From Enoplosus armatus (lineage: Eukaryota > Chordata > Actinopteri > Centrarchiformes > Enoplosidae): a DNA stretch of 64,000 nt. The position numbers and the translations under genes were made by a program. Below are positions 24,401 through 38,310 of the stretch, one piece after another (positions within the stretch are counted from its first letter, which is position 1; every line of letters starts with the position of its first letter). The notes beneath the pieces are model-generated. The model did no database searches. It saw nothing but the letters and a program-made list of their open reading frames with translations, and was not told where the DNA came from. Location: contig NC_092193.1 in the NCBI RefSeq assembly GCF_043641665.1, positions 21,540,784-21,604,783 of the forward strand, given 5' to 3'.

Positions 24401-27400
24401 CTCTCGGCCAAACTGGGATGGGTTCAGCCACGGACGCCCAGAAGGGTTCAGGCCTGTTCGGTGTGGAAAACAAAACCACCAGTAACACCAGTGGAAGCAG
24501 CCCGTTTAAAACCGGTGATCTGTTTTCTTCTGGTGGCCCGGGAATCCCCTCCATGGATCATTCTACAGGTATCAGAAAGAGGGTTGGTTGCATGTGTCAT
24601 GTATGCTGGGGCAGCAGGGGGCGGGTGGAGTCGGGAGAATGAGGAGAGAGGAGGAAGTTACAATATCTGTGGTGTGGCTTTGAGATTCCTAAACTTTTGC
24701 AGACAAAATCTCCGAAGTTCACCTGGCGCTCGGAAGACTAAAATACTGACCATGTGCTTTCGTGTATGTTTTAGGGAGGGATGGTTGGATATATCACACA
24801 TCATCTCACGGAGAAGGTTGGAGCTAGAGCCCTGGCCCAAATTGGAAAATCTAAATCCTGGTCATATCTTAAATTTGGTTTAAGAAAGCCCAAAATGCTC
24901 TGCTCAACTCTTGTTTCTAGCCTGTGGAAGGTTGCCACGGGTTTCTGTAGCAGGGCAGCTGGGGCGGGTGGTGACAGGAGAGGAGCAGCAGCCTGACCAC
25001 ACAGGACATGCTTTCAGCAGCAGAGGGCAGCCTTTTCTACTTGTTTTCAAGGTGGAACGGGTTCCAGCTCTGCTTTTACGTCGCCGGTTACCCCATGGCT
25101 TCACGCTTTGTACACTATTCTCTTTTTCCACCGACAAAACTGGATCAACAGACAGATGGGACTCATGCAGTGACCCTTTTTTAAATCACAAACACACGAC
25201 AGCCCATCGTTTCATGTCTTCAGCAGTTACTGCGGTCTGATGACAACAAAAGGCAATAAATAGGCGACTCCCCAATGAAATTTCTAGCTGCCTCTCGTCA
25301 TGAATTGTTAATGCTCATAATAATCAATAGCTGCTCGGGGGCGAATGACAGCAGAGCATAAGCTGGATTTGTGGTTGCCGAGCAACAAAAACACAAACCC
25401 ACAGGAGGATTTAAGAACAAAGACAGGACAGCACGCCGTGCCTTCCTCAGTCTTCCTGTGTAATTGTGCCCAAAAGCTACATTTCACTGTCTGTAACAGA
25501 AACGTGCGCGCGGCGCTGCAAGTCGTTATTTCATCACCTGAGCGTCAGTTCACATTCAGCCAGAGCGTTGGTCCTCCCAGCACAAAAGCTTCATGTGGGC
25601 GAAATGGTCATTAAATAAAGATCTCACCGACAGGACCCCACAGCCCTCAACTGAACTCTAAAATATGACTCAGCATCTGAGTTTCAGTAGCGCGGGACTT
25701 ATTAAACATTCAGCCAGCTCTTATTCATTTTTCCTTTTTTTTTTTATCTCTCCTTTATCTCTCTAAAGATAACCCTGCTAGCTTAAAGCCGGCTAGCGGT
25801 ACAGGCTGGTCGTTATGTAACGGTTACTATTCCAGTTCAGTCGCCCGTCGGAGCAGACACGATGCATCAGAGACGGACCTCCTCTAGAAATCAGGGGATG
25901 AATTGAGCAGGAAGGCCGTCCGTCACAACTGCAGCTGCATTAATGGCTGCCACGCATTTCGCTCTGTAGAACGCACGGAAATCGTAGTTCTATTTGTTGA
26001 CCACAACAATAGCTACCCACTAAAATGTCAGGGAAGAGACCGTAGTGATGTAACCGCATGCTATTTTAGAATCCTGTCTTCAGCTGACGGCGTCATCGCA
26101 CAAAATACCCGCATGACATTCTGTAAATGTGCCAATCCTGTTGCATCATTTGGATGACAACAATGAAGATTAAAATATGAGCTTTAGATAAGCAACCCCA
26201 ATCTTTGGTGCTCCTGTTTGCAGATCGTTTTTTTTTGTTTTTGTTTTTGTTTTTGTTAAATGTCGTATAAAATAAGCAGCCTGCCACCGCTGCAGTCTGT
26301 CTATGTCAGTGCAGTCTTATCATGTACGGATGGCTTTTCCGAGCAGCAGCAGCAGCATCGTCAGTGAGATGAGTGCACACGAGAGGGGTGGAAAACGAAC
26401 CAAAATGAGTGAGTTTTTATGGGTAGATCAACATGAAACAACATTTGTGCCTTTTTAAGCGGCCACGAATCGCGGACGTAATGAGTGTCAACATGTTCAT
26501 TATCTCGAGAAGGAAACCTCCTGGTTAGCTCCGAGTGCAGAATTAGCCATTAGCTCCACCTCTCTGTCGGAAACCCTGGATTTTATACGGTGCAAAGCAC
26601 TGAAATAGTTTTGCGCAGAACCTGTTGAGGATGTAATTAGTAATTATTGACATCGTATCCAGAATGAGGGAGTGCAGGTGTTACTAATAGCATTAATTGT
26701 GGCTCTGATGACAGAGAACCAGCATGCACAATACCAGACTTCCATGAAAAAATAAATCCTAACCTCCATGTAAAGTCCACTTTGGCAACATTTCGCATTA
26801 AACCACCTAAAGATGTGTCCAGAAAAAGACACACGGCAGCCGTTGTAATAGCCGTGCAATTTATCATGCATGTCTTTCTCTTCGTTTCTCCTTCTTCAAG
26901 CGTTTGTTAGTGGAGTGAGGAGTGTGAGGAGTTGCTGAAAGAAACGTTTGGAGTCATGGCAAGTCGCGTCTCCCCGCTTCCCCCTGTCTCACGTCACTGG
27001 GTAGCTAATGAAGCAAAACGATCATAAAAAAAAAAAAAAAGTTTTGTGTTTCACAGTCTGTCCTAGTCCAGTTGGATCAGTCCATGCTCTGTTTGGCCAA
27101 AATGATGCCACAGGGACCAAAATATTTTTTGCCGTGGGATGGGAATCATGTGTCTAAAATGAGTTATGTTTCAGGTTATAGGAACAATCCGGGGGGTTTC
27201 TCTTGACAGCAGGAATATGAAAACCGCTTTACCATTTATAAATCTTAATAACTGTCATTAAAAGCCCGTATAATTCACCCTGGTACATTTAAATCGACGT
27301 GTAAGACTGCAGGACAAGACTTCTGCAGGATGCTTGACGATGCATTTGCCAACCAGCCTTCCGCCCTGTCTGCGTTACCTCTTCCCGGACGGTGCCGCGG

Positions 27401-30400
27401 ACTTCAGTGAGGTGAAGGCCCTTTGCAGGAAATTCCAGACCAACCCTCACGCACTTGCACTTCTGCATAGGCAACGTGTTTGAGGCAGCCAGCGCTCCAG
27501 CGTTAATGTTTCTCGTGGCAGTTTGCCAGACTCCAGATTAAGATGTACTCCCATTAAATACCTTTTCACATTAAATATAGATGATAATTCCCCCGGCCTC
27601 GCCTCTTCTCCGAGCTGTTTATAGCTGGGGAAGCATCGGAGGCCAAAGGGAGAAAATAGCAGCTTCAATCAATTTCGAAATACAGGGAAAGGTGCCAGAT
27701 TTATTGGGGGATGCACCTTTTTCTGGATTCACATTAATATCCGGTGATGTAAGCCCGGCCCGGGAGGAAAAGAGGAGATGGGAGGATTGAAAACTGAGAC
27801 AGAGGAATACTCATTTAGACAGGAAGAAGACATGACAAGCAGACTGAGAGGGATGTATAGATCACAGAGCTTTATTTATACGGCCTATTCCTGTGTCTGT
27901 CTGTTTCTGTCGGTCTGTTCATCTTTCCGTCTCTCGTTCTCTTTGAGCTGATGAAGTGCTTGTCAGAGATAAATTAGAAATGTGGCGAAAAGAGGAGAAA
28001 GCCATACCCAGCAGTGATGACTTCCTCCCCAAACAAGAGGCGACAGCGGGAACGGACAAATGAAGGGATCACGTCTGTGCAAGCTGAACTTGTTTTAGTT
28101 GCATGTGCGCAGTTTTTTTTGTCATTGTTTTGGGATTCTGTCACATTCCATATGTTCACAGCGTGTCATTTTGGATCATTTTAGTGTTTCTGCATGTGTG
28201 GTAATGACCCGTCCCTTACCATCATTCCTCAGACATGCATGCATTTATTTGTAAGCATGCATGCTCGACCCTATTTGAAATGCGCTCGATTCATTTGGTT
28301 TGTTAAGTTGCTTCAGAGCTCTGTTGCTCGCAGTGTGTTTTGCTCTATTGTGTATGCCTGCTCCCTACACAAGACCAGCTCTGCAGACTGGATCATGATG
28401 ATGATGATGATGATGATGATGTTTAAAAGAGGTGAATCAAACTTATTTTTCCAGTAAGAGAGAATCACACAAGATGTTCATTGTTTGACTGAAAAGTGCT
28501 ATCTTCCATAATTGAAAATATGATATGACCAGACAATGAGTCAGTCTTTCAACTTTTTTTTCCCCCCTCCCATTTTACTGTCTCCATTGGGATGAATTTA
28601 GAATGACCAAAAAGCGAGGATCTTACAACAACAGTGTTGTAAATGTAGATACACACAGTCAGCTTTGGTCCCTGCAAAGTCACCATGGCAATTTGGCAAA
28701 TTCGATGTTTTATATGAAATGCAAATTAACAGTTAATTCAAACCAGTTTCCCTCAGGCAGAGATGAGTCACAGCCACGTTGCAAGTGACACAGCCAAGCA
28801 GATGAATCCGAGCAAATTCTTATCACCCAATGCCCAGTGCTGAGCCGTTATGTTGCTGTAAAACAGCACCTGTAAATATCTTTCTTAATATAAACTGATT
28901 GTGCACATTAGCCCTTCCTGAACCATAGAAAGTCTGTAACAGGTGAGTAAAGTACAGGTTGAATGTATTTATAAAAGCAGGCACCATCACATACATCATA
29001 TTTTATGGAAACGTTCAAAAGGTTGTGCCAAAAGGAGCCTAAAAGCAGTCAGACTATGGTTACTATGGCTGGAAACGGCATGGAAAGAAAACTTTTTTAA
29101 CTTGTGACACTTTTCTTGCATATTGGTAAACGGTACATGGACTGGAATGCGCTTTTCAACCTTAATGGTTCCCAAAGCGCTTTACACCGTAGTCTCATGC
29201 TGGCCTCCATCGGGGGCAAATTAAGGTTCAGTGTCTTGCCCAAGGACAATTTGAGACGTGGACGGGGGAGAGCAGGAGTTCGAACCGCCAACCCGCTCTA
29301 CCTGCCTTGCAATAGTGCTCACCACTGTCACCATAAGCAGCATATACAATGATGCGAAGGCCAGGGTAAGAGTCATTGCTTATTTGTGTCAGGTCTCAGT
29401 AGGTGCACTACAATGAAAGTTGTCATGTTTTGATGCTGACCTCAGAAAGTAATGGAAATGCCTCTCTTCCTCCAAGTTCAACAATGACACTAGCAGAGGT
29501 TATCTTTCTCAATCTTGATATGCACCGTGTGCACCACAGCCGTCTTTTTCAGTCTTGTCTTTTGGTGGACTTTGAGACAAAACAAGAAGAACTCAGTAGA
29601 GTTTTAAAACACCCTTCCCTGTATCACTACCTCCACAGTAGTGACTTTGCTTCATCCTCGAGGATGAGCAATATACTGCAGTATTTGCAGAAGGCTGTAT
29701 CCAGACCAGATCAAGGGTTGTGTGGCGGCGTGAGAGCTCTGGACCTCCGACGGCGGGTTAAGCCTCTCTGGAAGCACACCCTGACTTTTTACAAATACCC
29801 AATTCACTAGGAGTGGCCTACTCCTAAGTACCCAAAACCTATTCAATATACATTCAAACTACATGTAAAAGCATAGAAAATAGTATCCATGAGTTTATTT
29901 GACTCCGTGTTAGAAGGAACAATTAATTCTGTGGTAGCGTATCCCTTCAAAAACTGTGCATCACAGACCAGTAATCCAATTTCAGTTATTGGTAGTTGTA
30001 CAATCTCCTGTTCTTCAAAATATCACTTCAGCTGGACCTTACCCTTTTATTGAGACCAGTCGTTATACTCATTTACTGCCATGAAACAGTAAACAAAAAC
30101 ATGAAGTAGTGAAACCACCTATGGTAACCACAATCTGATGGCTTTTTGGCAGGTGATTCTCTGACACAGTATGTGATTGGTTCCTCCTCTTATAAAACCC
30201 CCCCTCCGGCAGCTCCCGTCCTCTCTCCCAGCGGCTCAATGGACTCCAGCAGTCCCAGTTCCTCCACCTCCGAACCCCTCAGCCCTGAGAGAGTGGGGCC
30301 GGGGGGCGAGGCTGGCAAGCAACAGCAGAGACGGAAGAAGAAAAAGAGGATGGACCGCAACGAGGTCTACGACTTCTTGGATAGCCAGGAGAATAACATC

Positions 30401-33400
30401 AGCCAGTCAGACAAGCATGTGACACAGGATAAGGATGGATGGGAGGAAGAGGACGTAGACGAGGAGGAGAACCGGGAGTGGGAGATCAGAGAGAGTGGAG
30501 GAGGGGGTAGAGTGAAAAGCAGGAAGACTAAGAGTCGGGCAAGACTTCCAGAGGAGTGGGGAGCGCCCCAGCAGCCCATTTCTCCCACGCTGGCTACGGT
30601 CGCTCCTACCTGGGCTGCAACTGCCGACTCTGGTCCTTCTGACTCCAAAGCTCCAAACTCCAGCCCCAGCCCTGTTTTTCCCTCTTCCCCTGCACAAATA
30701 CCCACAAGTTTCACCAACCGTTCACATACTAGCCTTGTAACAGATTCATCTCCACGCTCCTACGAGCCAATGTGTGTAGACGATTTCCCGATGTCTGCTA
30801 AAGGTGGTCAAAAGGCAAACGAAGACAAAGTTTCGACCAGCAAACCTGAACCTAATGCTAGCTTAGCGGCTAGTTCTGCCAACAAGAGTAGTTTAGCTGG
30901 GGATGTTGGCGGTAGTCTAGCGTTGATGGCAGGGGACAATCTGAGCCCAGTCTCCCAGACCTTCTCTTTCCTGGATTCAGTCCTCCAGACCCCTCCAGGC
31001 TCCACTCCTGACTCACAGACCACTACCCCTGTAACCAACACCCCCTCCCTTGCTACTGCTCCCTTGACAAAATCCACCCCAACAGAAACCGCCATCCCTG
31101 CTTCACAAGCCACTTCTTCTTTCAATCCCTTCAAGAGCACTCCAGACCTTCCTCCTACTGCTTCCACTTTGTCCACCAACCCATCACCCTTAGCTGCCGC
31201 CGACACACACCCACCAACAACTGCAGTCGGATCAGCCCTCAACGTTGATGCCAAGCCATTCGTCCCCGCAGCCACACTCATATCCTCCACAGCCACACCT
31301 AGTAAGACTGCAGCCACTCCTGTTGTTAGTGCAGCAGCAGCAGGCTACATGGGAACCGCTGCTACTGTGGCCACTACCCCCTCAGCCACGGCCCGTAGTT
31401 CCTCAGCTTCTCCTTGTAAGAATGATGCCACTCCCACATCATCATCGGGCACTTCCCCCAAAAATATAACCACGCCCTTTAGCTCAGTAACAGCCACTCC
31501 CCCTTCTTCCATCACCCCCACAGCCCCTCCCTCTCTCCCTGCACACTCAGAGCACCAGGAGTCCTCGTCGCCACATCTCCCCCCACTGGAAGGTTGGTGA
31601 ACTACAGGGAAGATTATGAATAACGTGGGCCAAATTTTAACAAAATGATTGTGGGCTAGGATAGCAGGAAGTATGCATGGCTCTTTGTCTGTGGATCGAG
31701 CACCAGGCCTGCTTGGTGCTTGATCCTTTCCTCTATGTATTTGTAATAACCAGGGCCCGACAGATAAATGTTTTAATCCGTTTTTAAGATATCTACACAC
31801 AAATCTTTATCATTATTATAATCATTATTATTATTTATCATTATATTATAATTTATCATATATAAGTCCTTCTTTCGGAACATGAGACACAAATGTACTG
31901 TGCTGGTCGGGCCCTATATTAACAAAACTACAAGGGCAAAGTGATAAGTTGTCTGATTTGATTTCCCTCTGCCTGCCTCTGTGTGTCTGTTACCATGATC
32001 ATAACAATTGTATTACTTGACCTGCTGCTTCTGATAGGTCCACTATCTATGCTTGCTCCACTGTCTACAGTTTCATCTGATTGTCAGCTGCCTGTGTAAC
32101 CTCCCACTATCTCCTCTCTGTCTATAGAAACGCACACATAACCTGGGTCCTTGCATGGCAAAGCTAGTTTGCTAATGCCTTTTAGCATTATTAAGTTAAT
32201 AATGTTATAGTTGTTATCAACTGCACAAAGCCAAATTAGTGTAGTAGTAGAGAAGTTAAAAGTAGACATGGCTGTGACTAAGAAAGCATGTTGAGAGCTG
32301 TTTTACCAATAATGTAAAATATGGTTTTGGTTGGTACAGCCTGTAATTATCCAATGTTACTGATGCCTCTCGGGCTTATTGTGTCTATATTTTGTGTTTC
32401 TATCGCAACTGTTTATAATGTATTTGACCACATTTTTTTCTGTAGAAGCAGAAGTGCTAAATGTAAGATATTGAAGGATATTCAGAGTTAGGCAGCATAT
32501 CTGACACATGCTCCCCTCTAAAGACCAAACTGGACCAGTCAGCTGTGAACCCATTTGAACCCATTAGAGTTACATTTTGACAAACTATTCTCTTGACTCA
32601 AGTTCCCTTTATAGTATCTTCCCCCGCCAACATACGACCACCCGTCAGTGACTATAGTTCCATACTTAATTGAACCATCTCCATGAGCAAACTCCATGCA
32701 ATGACAAATTCCATGAAGATGTGGCTGAAAGCTCCAGAAGAAATCTAATAAGGGGACTTTGAATTAAGATGTTTTTGTCAAACTGACAATACTCTCAGCG
32801 GCCACTTTATTAGGTACACCTGTATAATATTATATAATTCGGTACAACAGCTCTGCTATGGTGTTCAGATATTCGAAACACCACTGAATATGATCAGTCC
32901 AGTACACCACCATCACTAACTATGATCTGGCAAAGCTGCAGAACAGCTGTTTTGAATTGCATTAGACTGTACAGGTGTACCTAATAAAGTGGCCGCTGAG
33001 TGTATAATTAATATTATTAATTATTAGTGTCTAAAATTAGATGCCATGATTTTTAACCACTTGATCCTGCAATGCAAAGATCCAGTGCAGTTTATAGTTT
33101 TAAAAAAAAAAAATCTATGTTTTTGTTCCCATTCAAGTCCTAGTCCAGGTTTGAATCTGTTTGTCTGGTATGTTATCCTAAATGTAGAATAAAATCGCCG
33201 TCAGTTATCAGGGTTTCCCCCAGTTATTACAACAGAATGGCAGAACTGCAGACTCGTAACTTTGACAGACATAGCTGACCACCCCCAAGAGTGTAACAGC
33301 CATTAACAGCAGTCTAATGTCCAGTGCCTAAGCCAGCTGTCCTTTTGGCCTGCATGACCTCTTGTACACTGGGGGAAATCCAGAGATGACCTCATTGTGA

Positions 33401-36400
33401 TGCAGTGGTTCTCAACATTTTTTGGTGTCAAGGACCCCAAAAATTGATACACGTCAGGCCGCTGACCCATATTTGATAAGATGCAGTCTCAGGGATCACC
33501 ATCTGATGAAACTTAGTTATTCCACAGCTGTCTGTACTGTAGATTGGTAGATTAACAGTGGAGTGTAAAACCTATGAACACAATAGTCATTCTTATGCAT
33601 TCTCTCATTGGGCTAACTTTTAGTGAATGAAATAATAGTGAAATTAAAATATTCCCCCACTGGAACCCCCTCAAGGACCCCTGGGATGGTTGAGAACCAC
33701 TGTTCTAATGCTTCTTCCTCCTGATAATACTGGGTTTCAATCCTGGGTACTTTGTCTCCGGCTACATCCCACAGTCTGCTGAATGAAGCTTTATTTTCCA
33801 GTGTGATTCTCTCTATGCTTCTCCTTAGCCCTTTCCTCTCCACTAAAACCTGACTCGGCACTGTTTTTGAAATGTGTGGTCACTGCTCTTGATCAATTCA
33901 TTGAATCTGACTCTGTAGCTGTAGCTTTCTAAATTCCGACACCGCAGGCCTTTATTCGGACACAGCGGCATTCAATAACAGTGTTTTCTTTCACACTGGC
34001 CTTCGAGCTGTAATAGTGACAAATCTCTAAAATGTGCTGTAACTTCCAAAGACTGGAACTGGAGTTAGATAGATAGATCTTTTTTTGAAGCACGTTCGTG
34101 ATTTACAGTGAACTGACTGAACATTATCTTTTTTTTTTTTTCCTCCCCCTTCCCTCTCTTGTGTTTCATAATGCCACCAATCACGTGACCTTGAACAACA
34201 GGTAAGACAGGTTTCTCTCTTTCTGGTTTGCATATTGTCATATGGAACTTTGTAGAAGATGTTGGGCGCCCCTAACCCCACAGTGGTATTACTGTGATTG
34301 TGTGGTGAATAGAGTAAAATTGACTAAAATCGGACACAAAAAAACTTGTTCAAAATCAGAATCCGGTTTATTGCAAAGTAGGTTTACACATACAAGGAAT
34401 TTGCTTTAGTATATTGGTGCATAACAATAAAGGTGATGCGTAGAAAATATAAAGAAAGGTAAAACAAGTACTAACAAGAAGCATAAATATAAAATGCATT
34501 TTGAAATGAAAGAGCTGTACAGTTTGTGCAGGGATGTGAGAATGTGGTGAGTTGTTGGTGAGAGTGTTTCGGTCCCGATGGACTGCAGGGGAGTGTCTGA
34601 AACAGTCTCTGCACAGTGTGGGAGGGGTCAGCCACAAACTTTCCTGCTCGCCTCTGGGTCCTGGAGGCGTACAAGGTCCTGGAGGGCTGTCAGATTGCAG
34701 CCAATCACCTTCTCAGCAGACCGAATGATACGCTGCAGTCTTGCAGTCTGCCCTTGTCCTGTACCAGATGGTGATGGAGGAGGTGAGGGTGGACTCTGTG
34801 ATGGCGGTGTAGAAGTGCACCGTCATTGTCTTTGGCAGGTTGAACTTGTTCAGCTGCCGCAGGAAGTACATCCTCTGCTGGGCTTTCTTGAAGTTTGCTA
34901 ATGTTCAGCTCCCACTTGAGGTCCTGGGAGATGATGGTGCCCAGGAAGCAAAGGGACTCCACACTGTCGACTGGGGAGTCACACAGGGTGATGGGAAGTC
35001 CACAACCATCTCCACGGTCTTAAGAGCATTGAGCTCCAAGTTGTTCAGACTCGCTCAGCTGGGAGAGCTTGTCTTGCAGAAGAGCCGGGACGATGGTGTT
35101 AAAAATAGAGCTGTCCACAAACAGCATCCTGGCATGGGTTCGCAGGGAGTCTAGGTTGTGAGGGTCATGTTTACTGCATCGTCTTGACTTGTTGGCTCTG
35201 CAGGCAAACTGCAGGGGGATCAGGAGAGGGTCAATAATGGATTTGAGGTGCGACAGCACAAGGCGCTCAAATAACTTCATTACGAACGTTGTTACCTCCT
35301 GTGGTCCTTGGTTTTTTAGGGACGGGGATGATGTTGGTTGATTTGAAGCTGGCTGTCTCCAGTGAGGTGTTGAAGATGTCAAGATTTTTGGCACTGTCTA
35401 ATGCTGCTCTAATACTGAAATGTCTCATTTTGCAGCATAGCGTAACATCAATTATCACATCATCTTCTTTTGGTACAGACTGCATCCCAGCTGTTTCTCA
35501 GTTGGTGAAATCTGCTTGCATCCGAAAACCGACTACTTGCCAGCAAGTATACTGGGATAGTAGATCTGCAGCCCGTCCAGGGTTGGTGTAATAGACCCTT
35601 TTCACGGCAGACATTTTTCCTTGTCGAAGCATTCCATTTAGGCGAGCCGCAATGAACCGTAGCCTTGCCGTTATGTCACTGAGATGTTTTTAACATGACA
35701 TACCCTTACTTGGAAGATTAATATGTTGTATTTCACACCACGTGAATCGGTGTTCGACTAATTGTAAGTTCGGGGATGTGTGAGGCATTGCGCGCTCGAC
35801 AAACGAGCACTATGTTCGAATGGCAATTGCACCTTTCACTGCCACGAAGGGGATTCTGGGTCATCTGTCTCAATAACCAGAAATCAGCGTGAATCTTTAG
35901 AGAAACGCTGTTCATTCATCTCATAGCTTTAAGTCTGCGTGTCTTTGTGTTTATTGAGAGGCTGTCTTCTGCTGCAGAGGATAGCACCATCCAGGCTTTC
36001 TACTTTGCTCATTCAGTCAGCACTAAGCTGTCTCAGGGTGAATATGTTGCTCTGTGGCTGGTCCTCCCTCAGTGCTGGACTCGACTGAGATCCGGTGCTG
36101 CTGCTGCAGCACAGTCACACAAAGTTCATGGGATTTGAAAAATTGAGGTTATTAAGACGTTAGCGCAAACAGTACAGTGTGTTATTTTTCAAACGGAGGC
36201 GCTGGCCCAGTAGAAATGTAGCTTTTAATATTCATTAGGCCATAAAGTGGCAGTCAGTGAGTGTGTGGTTCTTTTAAACGTGCTGCTCATCGCTGCAGCG
36301 TTTCAGCACGGCACTTCCCAATAAATCTCAACGATTGAAAATGGTGGATTCAGGTCAAGTTTCTGTAGGTGGCGCTCTTTCCTTTGCCTGATCAACCATA

Positions 36401-37166
36401 GCGCCTGTCCATGTTATTGATATCTACCCTGTTCTTTGGTTCGTCGCAAATGCACACACAAACACTAAAGACGTCATTCCGTTTCGCGATGACGGTTCGA
36501 ATCTGTATCAGATGTGTTGGCACCGCCTTTAGAAACAGTTTCTTCGCCTGTGAGTCAGAGATTTAATGATATTTCATTTGGGAAATCTTTGTCTTAAGCT
36601 TTGGGTATGCAACCATGAATCTAGAGCTTCCCACCAAAGCTTTTTCTTGTAGAATGTAAACTACTCCCAGGTAGCTAAAACCCCCAGATTCCCCAGTGTC
36701 CTCACCCTTTACTCTGTAATGAATCTGCAATAAACAAGTAATAGTTTCATGAGACCAGGCATTGTCATTGAATCAACTCGCTATTGAGAGTGCACTTGTG
36801 TTGCCACAATGTTCTTTTTGATAATGATGATGAGTCATTTGTGAAAACAGTGCAGGTGTAGTGCATTTTGTTGTCCAGTGAGAGTGGGAAGCAGTGAATG
36901 GACTCCACAGCTGACACAGGTTCCTTGGTTTCAGGTTTGACAGACATCTGCTCTGTCACTATTATCCTTATCTGTGTCTATTTCGTCTGTCTTTATCGTG
37001 TCCGTCTCTATTTATAAGCCTGCGTCCCTGCCTTCACTTCTCCCCGTCTTCGCTCAAATACAATATTGATGGCTGGGACTATTTCACCCTTACATAAGGC
37101 AAGGACACCCTCACTTTTTACCCTGTACGGTGGGGAAAAATGGGCTGTCATCCCTGTGTCTAACAG

Positions 37167-37208
<42 letters not shown>

Positions 37209-37323
37209 GCTTCTATATATGTAGAAGCTTGTGTGTGTGTGTGTGTATGTGAGCAGGTCAGGGAAAGCATTCTTGCAGGCAAAGCAAAGCAAAGCAGTAA
37301 CCATCTTTTGAGTGAAATGTGGA

Positions 37324-37382
<59 letters not shown>

Positions 37383-38262
37383 GACGCGGTGACCTGGTTT
37401 TGTCCTTGAAGGCGAGCCAGTGTGCTCGAGTCAAAGCGAATGCTATGAGATGATCACTGGGGACCCTCACCTGTGTCGGGGTTGGCTGTCTGACGTTGCG
37501 GATAAATGGTTCTTGTGCAGTGTGTGTGTCCGTTGCAAAGCAGTGCGGGGTTGTCGAGTCTCTGCCCTGCTCGTTGGCTCCATCAGGTGTCTGCTGGGGG
37601 GACTGCAGCTCTTGACCACCAACCACTGCAGCTGGAGCTCGTTGGAGGCAAATGGCTTCCGGTGGCAAAGGCAAACAACTGCGGAGCATTAGACAGACCG
37701 GCTCCTGGATTAGGAACGTCCCCAAATCTGTGTCCGGTATTTGGCAAGGCACATGTGATGCCTTTTTTTTTTTAAAGTAAATCCTTTTTATTTCTCTTTG
37801 AGTTTGTTCCTGTGAGGAAAAGCTAGCTGCAGTACATTAAAAACCCCTTTTATCCTGCTTGTATTAACATTCTATTATTAAAAATACTGTTGAATAAGGC
37901 TGATTGGGCTGATTAGTGTCTATCATCATGAATGTATCATCATTAAATGTAGTTCCTGCTGCTCAATTATTGCTGCTTTTTTTTTTTTGCCGTCTTGTAT
38001 CATTGTAAATTGAATATATTCGGGTTTTGGACTCTTTGTTAGACAAAACAAACAACATGAAGACCATCACCTTGGGCTCTGGGAAATAATGAAGGGGCAG
38101 TTCACATCATTTTCTGGCATTTTATAGACAAAACTGTTAATTGTAAGTCATCAATCACTAAAAAAAGTATAGTAGACTAGATAAATCGTTCAGCCTGGTT
38201 TCCGTTCATTTCAGTTCACTTTGAATCATAATCTTAAGAGATACTGCTCAGTGAGTACATCT

Positions 38263-38310
<48 letters not shown>

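Larger units (their letters stand above)
24569..30152 (+). other. map4 intron D-E
   Basis: 5.6 kb. Holds dispersed repeats (26364-26770), a (GAT)n run near 28393-28422, a SINE-like repeat (29125-29310) and a poly-A run near 27027-27041. No coding exon supported. Confidence 0.65.

Noticed and set aside
29277..29300. tRNA gene (B-box-like GTTCGAACC)
   Set aside because: No A box at the right distance and no cloverleaf could be drawn; better explained as part of a SINE-like repeat.
30367..31800. Antisense and shifted-frame ORFs of 70-170 codons over exon E
   Set aside because: Shadows of the Pro/Ser/Thr-rich coding exon; the sense frame has matching splice sites and phase.
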